Origin: Adiantum capillus-veneris
Taxonomy: Eukaryota > Streptophyta > Polypodiopsida > Polypodiales > Pteridaceae
DNA length: 64,000 nt
NCBI GenBank assembly: GCA_014529385.2
Contig: CM043948.1
Span: 79,179,291-79,243,290, forward strand
Reading direction: 5' to 3'
In this document: piece after piece, positions 57,913 through 64,000 of the stretch
How positions within the stretch are numbered: the stretch's first letter is position 1
Layout: every line of letters starts with the position of its first letter
The notes under the pieces: generated by a model
Database searches by the model: none
The model's input: the letters and a program-made list of their open reading frames with translations, nothing else
Told to the model about the DNA's origin: nothing
Made by a program: the position numbers and the translations under genes

Positions 57913-58562
57913 GTAGGTACATGTCCAATTGTGGATGAGTTTGTTGAAGCCTTTGGATGTAGATTTATATATTCTATGGATGATCTTTACTCAGGATATG
58001 ATCAGTTTTAGCTTTCTTTAGAGAGCAGGGATCTTACTACAATGCATACACCCCTCAGTTTGGTAAGGATGTGCACTCTACCATAGGGTTCTACTAACTA
58101 TGTAGCTCATATGATGAATGTCATGAATTAGGGAATTGCGAGATTATATTCGTTATGTTACTATGCCTTCATTGATGATATGTCGATCAAGGGATGTCAA
58201 TAAGGGTTCAAAGATTATGTAAAATATCAGTGGGGGTCCCGACAGTTTGTTTCCCAACATATTGCCAACTGTGATGCCATTTGATCTAGGCTTGAAGAAG
58301 TTAAATTGACACTTTCAGGGCAAAAATCATTTTTTGGTGCTAAAGAGGTTTTAATTGTGGGGCATACATGTGGCCCAAATTGAAGACGACCAAGTCTAGC
58401 TAAAGCTGAAGCTATACAAAAGATGAAACAAACATGCACATTGGTTACTGAGGTTGGGAGGTTTTTGGGTACATGTTCATTTTATCTTATTTGGTTGCTA
58501 CACTTTGCTCATGTTGCAAAGGTGCTTCATCAATTGCTTAGGAAGGGGAAAAAGTTTGTATG
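57913..58562 (+). pseudogene. Gypsy (copy D) reverse transcriptase
   Basis: Broken frames give IVDEFVE, the catalytic AFIDDMSIKG (about 58164-58190), and TEVGRFLGTCSFYLIWLLHF with LHQLLRKGKKFVW (58441-58562). The sequence then jumps over about 680 bp present in copy C at a TATGG microhomology and enters the connecting region. The end of RT, all of RNase H and part of the linker are therefore missing. Confidence 0.8.
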
Positions 58563-59932
58563 GCTACTTTTACAAGATTGGTCATTTATGGAAGCATCCA
58601 AAGCGTTCAAGAGGGCTACTACAACGGGTTGTTTGTGATGAATCAACTCAACAACAGGTGATTAAAGAGTATCATAAAAGCTTACCGGCTGGACACAGAG
58701 GGGTATGGGCAACTTTTGTCAAAATTAAGGACCGCTATACTGGTGTAAAGGAATGTACAAAGATGTTGCTCAGTTTGTGGAGACTTGTTTAGTATGCCAT
58801 CAATATTCTAATGTACAGCATCAAGATGGATCACATCCTACTTATCCACTAGCTATGCATTACAAGTGGATAGTAGGTTTCATTACAATGCCAGTGGGGG
58901 AAGGCAGATGAGGTATACTGTTGAAGGGAGAGTTCTTGCTAGAGAAGACCTCACAAATATTGTTCTTGCTAGAGAATATCTCACAAATAAGGTTGAAGGG
59001 AGAGTTTGTGTACAAAAGCTACAAGTTTTGTGTGTAAATTTCTACTTGAAGACGTAATTTCTAGGTATGGTTGTGCTGGTAAGATCACTGCTGATAGAGG
59101 AGATCTGGATGCAGATGAAGCTTGTGAGTTCTTTGCTCGTCTCGGCATCAACAACATAAAATCCAAAAGGTACTGGAAAAAGTGAACAAGGGCATCCACA
59201 TATTGTTAAGGCATTAGCAAACGCATGCCGATGGCATATTGGTGATTGGCCTAAGCTGCTACCTTTTCCTTTATGGGTTGATCGCACTAGACATAGTTCT
59301 GTTACAAGTTTTATGCTATTTGAGTTGATGCATGGACAAAAACCATTTATACCTACACATGAGGTATTTATGTCTTGGACTATAATGCCATGGGAGGTAG
59401 GTATGTCTACATAACATTTTCTTGCTTTACGTATTCACCAACTTGAGAGGCATTAAGAAGATACTGAGCAAGCCAAAGAAAATCTCTAAGGACGCAAGGT
59501 TGAAGAATAAAGCAACATTTGATGAGAATCACAGACTACATCCATATGCTATCAAGATGGTGATTGGGTACTTGTTTATGAAAGGTGTTTGTAAAACCAA
59601 TACTCCTCTTTGTGAAAGATGGTCAAATGTTGGTTTGGACCGTATGCTTTACTTCATGCTTATGACAATGCAACATATAAATTATGTGAGATCGATGGTA
59701 CTGAGCTTAGAGTGCATATTGCAGGGAAAAGGATCAAAAGGTTCAAGAAACAAGAAGGTGAGTTCATTTTTAAGGATCAAATCTTAGATCAGTAATCGAG
59801 GGATGATGATGATATGCATGCATCAGCCAATGTGTCTGATGAAGCTTTTGATGATGAAAATTAATCAAGAAGACGGTTGGCACATGTTAAGGGATGTGCA
59901 GGTTCAGATGGTGTGGACTCACACACCCATAA
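58563..59932 (+). pseudogene. Gypsy (copy D) integrase
   Basis: Contains LWKHPKRSRG, VVCDESTQQQVIKEYHKSLP (58580-58690), then the zinc finger (HRGVWATFVKIKDRYTGVK; SLWRLV frame shift; the C-x2-C after it). The core reads KWIVGFITMP with Gly at the first catalytic position (about 58865), ITADRGDLDADEACEFFARL (59080-59140) and the Glu-bearing GKSE motif near 59175. A 30-bp partial repeat of LAREDLTN / LAREYLTN occurs at 58935-58990. The C-terminal part (59422-59787) ends in GKGSKGSRNKKV. Homology to copy C stops at about 59920, just before the inverted LTR piece. Confidence 0.78.
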
Positions 59933-60386
59933 TGTTGCGGGAGCGACTCACACACCCATGAAGTGCATGCAAACACTACCTAGATCAACATAATGTCAAT
60001 CGAGGACACAGATGACACGATAGGCACACGGAGGAAATCTCTTTAGCTTGTCAGGCTGAGACCATCCTACACATACAACACTCTGGAAGGCCAACTATAC
60101 CACAATCAAGAACCTCACTGCTCTCAACTACACCACCTAGCCACATACACACATACGGAAGGTAACTCACCTAATCATGCCAGATTCGTACGAAACTTAA
60201 GGAACACCATCCCCTCACTAGGATACACCTGTCCCTAAGCTTCTACACTCAAAACCCTCACTCTAAACCCATCTGCGGAAAATGCGTAGGATGACAAAGC
60301 TGAATTTTGAAAGTGCCCGAAACTGAAATTTATGAGTACCTATGCGTAGCTTATGTCGCCATGATTCTATAGACTACTAGCACGAG
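59933..60386 (-). repeat. Inverted fragment of the Tat-like LTR
   Basis: It begins TGTTGCGGGAGCGACTC, the reverse complement of the LTR end at 51150, and follows that LTR backwards to about 50698. It covers the 3' half of the LTR only; U3 and the TATA box are missing. No primer-binding site flanks it. It sits exactly at the right end of copy D. Confidence 0.85.
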
Positions 60387-61840
60387 ATGTACAAGAGGAT
60401 GGTGATAGGTGTCTTTAGATTAGGGTCTAAAACCGGGATGACCAAAGGGAAAAAAGCCGGTGGGAAAAAAAATGCCTTTGGTATACGCTCTTATTGGAGT
60501 TGAGCAGTTGAATGTGAAGTACATGTTCATGAAAGGTGAGTTCTTGGGTGAAACACGAAAAGAGTGCCTGATGCAAGTGCCAATTATGGGACACTCTATA
60601 TGCATATGAGAAATTTGTCAACAAAATCATGCTATGTGAAAGAAGGAGATGATCGGTGTTTCGAGGAATAAATGTAGCACATGTGACATCAAAATATGTC
60701 TCAATAGCTTCCACCTTTCCAAGAAGGGTTGTCGATGTAGAAGTTTCTCCACTCATATCTCATTGTGCTCAGTACGTGAGTGTTTTTTGGACCTTCTCCT
60801 TCACTTCACCAGACTTAAGTACTTAGACTTCGACTCTTTTGCTCACCTATACCAGCATGAGCGATAGAACGTAAATATGCTCAACTCTTCCAGCTTGAGT
60901 AGTACCTAGAATAGCTAAGACGCTTAGACCACAGAGAATATTACTTGAAGCTTTGGGACTAACACCTCAATCATTTTCTGTCTTAGCTACTCGACTCTGA
61001 CTTTTATGACTTGTCGGTTGCATGTTGACATTGCTTTGTGACAAGTTCTTCCGCTGTTGTAGTGGCTGCTGAGACATACTTTGTGAAGTTTCATCGTTTT
61101 CCTGTACCTTCTTCTCTTTGTAGTGCTCAGGCCTCTCGTCAGTCTTTTCTTCATGTGGATTACGGATTTTTTTATTTTTTCTTAATAATAAACAAAGAAA
61201 ATCTTTTAAAAAAATTAGCAAAAGAAAAGTCATTCAAATAGAAATCTAAATGCTATGTACGCTATACACATGTCCCTAGGGGCTCATATATAGATTTTGT
61301 CCCCATACTCTGCTGTAACACTACTATGAGGGCATATACTCTAAATTTTGTCAAAAAATTATCACAATAAAACGCAAAAATTCAATGCCTCTCTCAAAAC
61401 ATTGCCCTCTAATAGTCATAATGTTAGGTCCGCATTTAGAATGCCTCCCCCCTTCCTATTTGGAGTCATCCTTTATGACAGGGTATCGCAAAGAGTATGT
61501 GTTGTGCTTGGGCAATTAAAAGTTGTGCCTATGCAGGCCTTGTAATGTAGCCCTATTATGCATACACAGTCAATGCATGGAAAAGATTTATGTTGTGCAA
61601 GATGTGGGTATAAGCAATTTTCTTATTGGCATTTGTTGGCGAGGCTTCCTATTCTAAGCAATGTAATGGTCTTTGAAGCTCCTGTATCGTTGCTTGATTG
61701 AAGCGACTTGCTCTCTTCTAATTGTACTGTAATCGTAGGAAGAATTGTAAGAATTCAAGTGGTGATGCACTGACAGCAGTTTTGTTGTTCTTCTTTGGGA
61801 CCCATTTCTTTGCGATTATTGGCTGTTTTGTTGCTGTCTC
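60387..61840. other. Interval with weak retroelement traces
   Basis: No intact gene. The minus-strand frame 61233-60967 is Lys/Gln/Ser-rich (SMSQQPLQQRKNLSQSN). The plus-strand phrase VEQLNVKYMFMKGEFLGETR near 60490-60560 faintly recalls copia RT. Just left of 61840 the minus strand still reads KWVPKKNNKT, continuing the repeat protein described next. Confidence 0.4.
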
Positions 61841-62773
61841 TCATTTGGGAACCCATACTTGCACGTGCTTCGTTTGTGTTTGAAGAGACTTCTTTGGGAT
61901 CCACCTTTTTGTTGTGTGAGTCAACAGTGGTTTTTGCTTCAGCCCTTGTACGCTTCGTTGGGGACGGGATTCAGGCTTTGAAAGTTGATATTGTGGTTGT
62001 TTTGGAATCCAAATGAATTCCTGACTTTTTTGTGCTTGAATCAACTTCGTTGGAGCCCAAACCCGAGTTGTGAAAGCTTGCGACTTTGTGATATTCTTAC
62101 CCGTTCGTGCACGCTTTCCTTGTTTTTGTTTTGGCGTTGGATCTTGTGATTTGTCATTAGAGATCTTTGTCTTCTTGATCCATATCTGTTTTTGGCCGAT
62201 CTGGCTTTTTGGTATCCAGATTTGTCGAGCTTTTTGGCTTTGACTTGTTGTCCTGTTCTTTTGACCTGTCATGGTTGTTGCTGAAGGGATTGGTGATAGT
62301 GATGGCCTGAGTTGATGATAGGGGATGTCGTAAGATTCATCACTATCGCTACTATCCTCAGCAAGGTTGACTTCTTGCACTTTCCCTTCATTTTTTGGCT
62401 GGTAGTGGAAAGTTACTGTATGTTTGCTCGTGGGTAGTAGTTTCTTGGAGGACTTTTCTAGCCCATTGATTAGAGCATTGTTAGCTCGTTGCTCTAGTCG
62501 TATTCCTTCTAGCTGAGTCTTTTCATCCTTATTAGGAGCCATGTATGAGGATGCTTGTGGTGGTTGTGTCTTCACCGAGGACTTTGGAATCCACTTTTTA
62601 TGCACTTTATTCGTGTAGTGATGACATTGATTCCCGGGTCGTTGATCTTCTTGAAGCTGGAAGTGTTCTACAGAGTCATAGAACTTGTCGTCTTCTTCTT
62701 TTTTTGATTCTCCACATTTCTTTGTTGGCTCCTTATTTCGAGAGCTTGTTGATGTCTGGTTCTCTTTGTTTTC
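61841..62773 (-). pseudogene. W-[IV]-P-K repeat region downstream of gypsy protease
   Basis: The minus-strand frame continues from the protease linker after a stop near 62764 and stays open to 61841. It is Lys/Gln/Thr/Ser-rich with almost no hydrophobic core. A short tryptophan motif recurs: KKWIPKSS, RQIWIPKSQ, KQIWIKKTK, RVWAPTKL, FIWIPKQP, KRWIPKKS, VQVWVPK, and KKWVPKKN just past the stop. There are eight occurrences over about 270 residues. WVPK-type motifs are scattered in several plant retroelement polyproteins, but I cannot name this domain. RT would be expected next and is not found, so the element is truncated or rearranged here. Confidence 0.55.
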
Positions 62774-63205
62774 CTAGATTACACTCACTACAAAATAAGG
62801 AACGACATCATAGCCATTTTCATCACAAAACTTTGTTGTGGGAGCATCCTCCACGGCGCACACGTCCAGAGTAGCCAAGATGTGTTCCCATCCAAAAGGC
62901 TCTAACTCTTCTTCAGGAAATGGTTCTGGGATATAGTCTATATCCTCTATAACCCGCTCTAGGATACATTCCTCAAGTTTCAAGCTGCCACATTGTGAAG
63001 CTCCACACATCCATAGTTCTTTAGGCTTACCTAACGAAGCTGGAAGTTCTGATCCTGCTACTGTGGCGGAATCAAACTCCTCAACCGGTGTTCTTGTCAC
63101 ATCCCTATAGCTATGGTCCCTCAAGTTTATCTTTGTTATGGTTTCCATATGTCTCAGGTATATATGGTCATAACCCCAATCTTGGACCATTTTCAATTGT
63201 CGCAT
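62774..63205 (-). pseudogene. Gypsy protease-RT linker
   Basis: Reads MRQLKMVQDWGYDHIYLRHM, NLRDHSYRDVTRTPVEEFDS, then an acidic region (EEELEPFGWEHILATLDVCA). It follows protease after a frameshift and stops at about 62774. The first phrase is the usual protease tail (GRPFMRQ...). Confidence 0.7.
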
Positions 63206-63755
63206 GAATGGTCTTCCCAGAATGATGTCATAGTTGTTCTTCTTGCCAAAGTCAACACAGCAAAAGTGTGTTGATATTCAATGCCACAAGAATTAACAAA
63301 TACTTTTTCACGCAATCCTAGGGGCTTTTCCTTGTGTCCGTCTGCAAGCTGGAGGGTCATTCGTGTGGATATCAAGGCAGATTTTCCCCATTTTTTCCAA
63401 ACCTCTTTGATTGCAATGTCCACACCAGCTCCATTGTCAAGGATTGCCATGGTTTTTACATTATTGAATCCCATAGGAAGGGTGGTGCTTCCATCTTCTC
63501 CCTCGTAATACTCGCCTACCTTGTTTAATGGCACTGGCCTAGTATTTAGTTGAGGCATTTCAAGCTCTTTGATGCCTTCCTCGATTTGAGTCATTGGGGT
63601 TTTTACACCAAATTTCTCTAGACATTTACCCACATTAGCCCACATGTTTGGTCTTATTCTGAGCAACTCGGCTAACATTATTGTACAGGTGACTAGGGTA
63701 GATAGAATATCTACTAGCCCCTTTGAATCGATGGCCTTGTTGGGAGACAGTGCTC
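63193..63755 (-). pseudogene. Gypsy aspartic protease
   Basis: The minus-strand frame from about 63755 includes KGLVDILSTLVT, LLRIRPNMWANVGKCLEKFG, and the protease loop TMAILDNGAGVDIAIKEVW (about 63440), with LQLADGHKEKPLGLREKVFV as the flap region. The active-site triplet is Asp-Asn-Gly instead of Asp-Ser/Thr/Gly-Gly, so activity is doubtful. It is cut on its upstream (right) side by the repeat at 63756. It may be the same family as copies C and D, which share that repeat as neighbour. Confidence 0.75.
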
Positions 63756-64000
63756 ACCCCTAATGTAGGTTATATGCTAACATACTTTGTCAGCACACCT
63801 ACTAAGTTCTTGATGTATGAAATGATTGAAACGGTATCCAACCCCACCATAACAGGTGGTCAAAGTTGAAAACCTAACCTAAGCAAATTCTAGAATAGGG
63901 AGAGAATCGCCCATTCAGAATGAGTTGTGCTAACGTATGCTCGTAGCAGATCCTTTAGCAAAGAATACGTGTAAGCTACCCATCCAACATGGGATGAATA
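63756..64000. repeat. Direct repeat of 28314-28558
   Basis: Same orientation and almost the same sequence as 28314-28558. It continues to the window edge, so its true length is unknown. Confidence 0.8.

Noticed and set aside
60427-60760. Copia RT fragment or a host gene on either strand
   Set aside because: Only one weak phrase (VEQLNVKYMFMKGEF) resembles RT and no catalytic motif or frame follows.

Overview
The window looks like heterochromatic, retrotransposon-dense DNA from a land plant with a large genome. Almost every recognisable coding stretch belongs to an LTR retrotransposon (at least six Ty3/gypsy lineages or copies and one Ty1/copia) or to an L1-type LINE. Primer-binding sites of the plant initiator-Met and Asp tRNA types, long LTRs with TATA boxes, polypurine tracts and abundant (CT)n/(CA)n tracts fit this. 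A fern or another large-genome vascular plant is my guess; the sequence alone does not settle it. No rRNA, tRNA or CRISPR locus was found. Only one locus looks like an ordinary host gene: a small secreted cysteine-rich protein at 46849-47205 (minus).

Layout. 1-4312: 3' half of a Tat-like gypsy element (RNase H, integrase, polypurine tract, probable 3' LTR). 4334-5651: a 1.3-kb element with perfect 19-bp terminal inverted repeats bounded by TTAA. 5664-9659: a gag-only element of a related lineage, ending in a polypurine tract and a 911-bp LTR. 9660-23696 (block A): a dead minus-strand gypsy element, noncoding DNA and a LINE 3' end, with a 5'-truncated copia element (13011-17211) inside the gypsy. 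The copia is itself split by a solo LTR of its own family. 24429-24623: possible PPR gene scrap. 24870-28300 (copy C): minus-strand gypsy remnant. 28314-32077: no gene seen. 32078-36090: a short-LTR, TRIM-like element inserted in the gag of another minus-strand LTR element with a 1.37-kb LTR. 37381-39330: LTR-like DNA related to the 2-4 kb LTR. 39331-50194 (block B): a second copy of block A without the copia, carrying the cysteine-rich gene that A lacks. 50195-57046: 5' LTR, primer-binding site, 3-kb leader and gag of a Tat-like element. The leader contains an array of 24-bp palindromes. 57047-59932 (copy D): inverted counterpart of C. 59933-60386: inverted LTR fragment of the 50-kb element. 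61841-63755: minus-strand gypsy protease and a W-[IV]-P-K repeat protein. 63756-64000: direct repeat of 28314-28558.

How it fits together. A and B match across three unrelated components and share the same lost integrase segment. They are therefore better explained by duplication of an already dead block than by independent transposition. Block A supplies the empty site (TTGAT, 23692-23696) for the Tat-like LTR that begins at 50195 in B. Nothing here looks like an autonomous, intact mobile element. All identities were judged by eye; coordinates of duplicated-block edges are good to about 10-30 bp.
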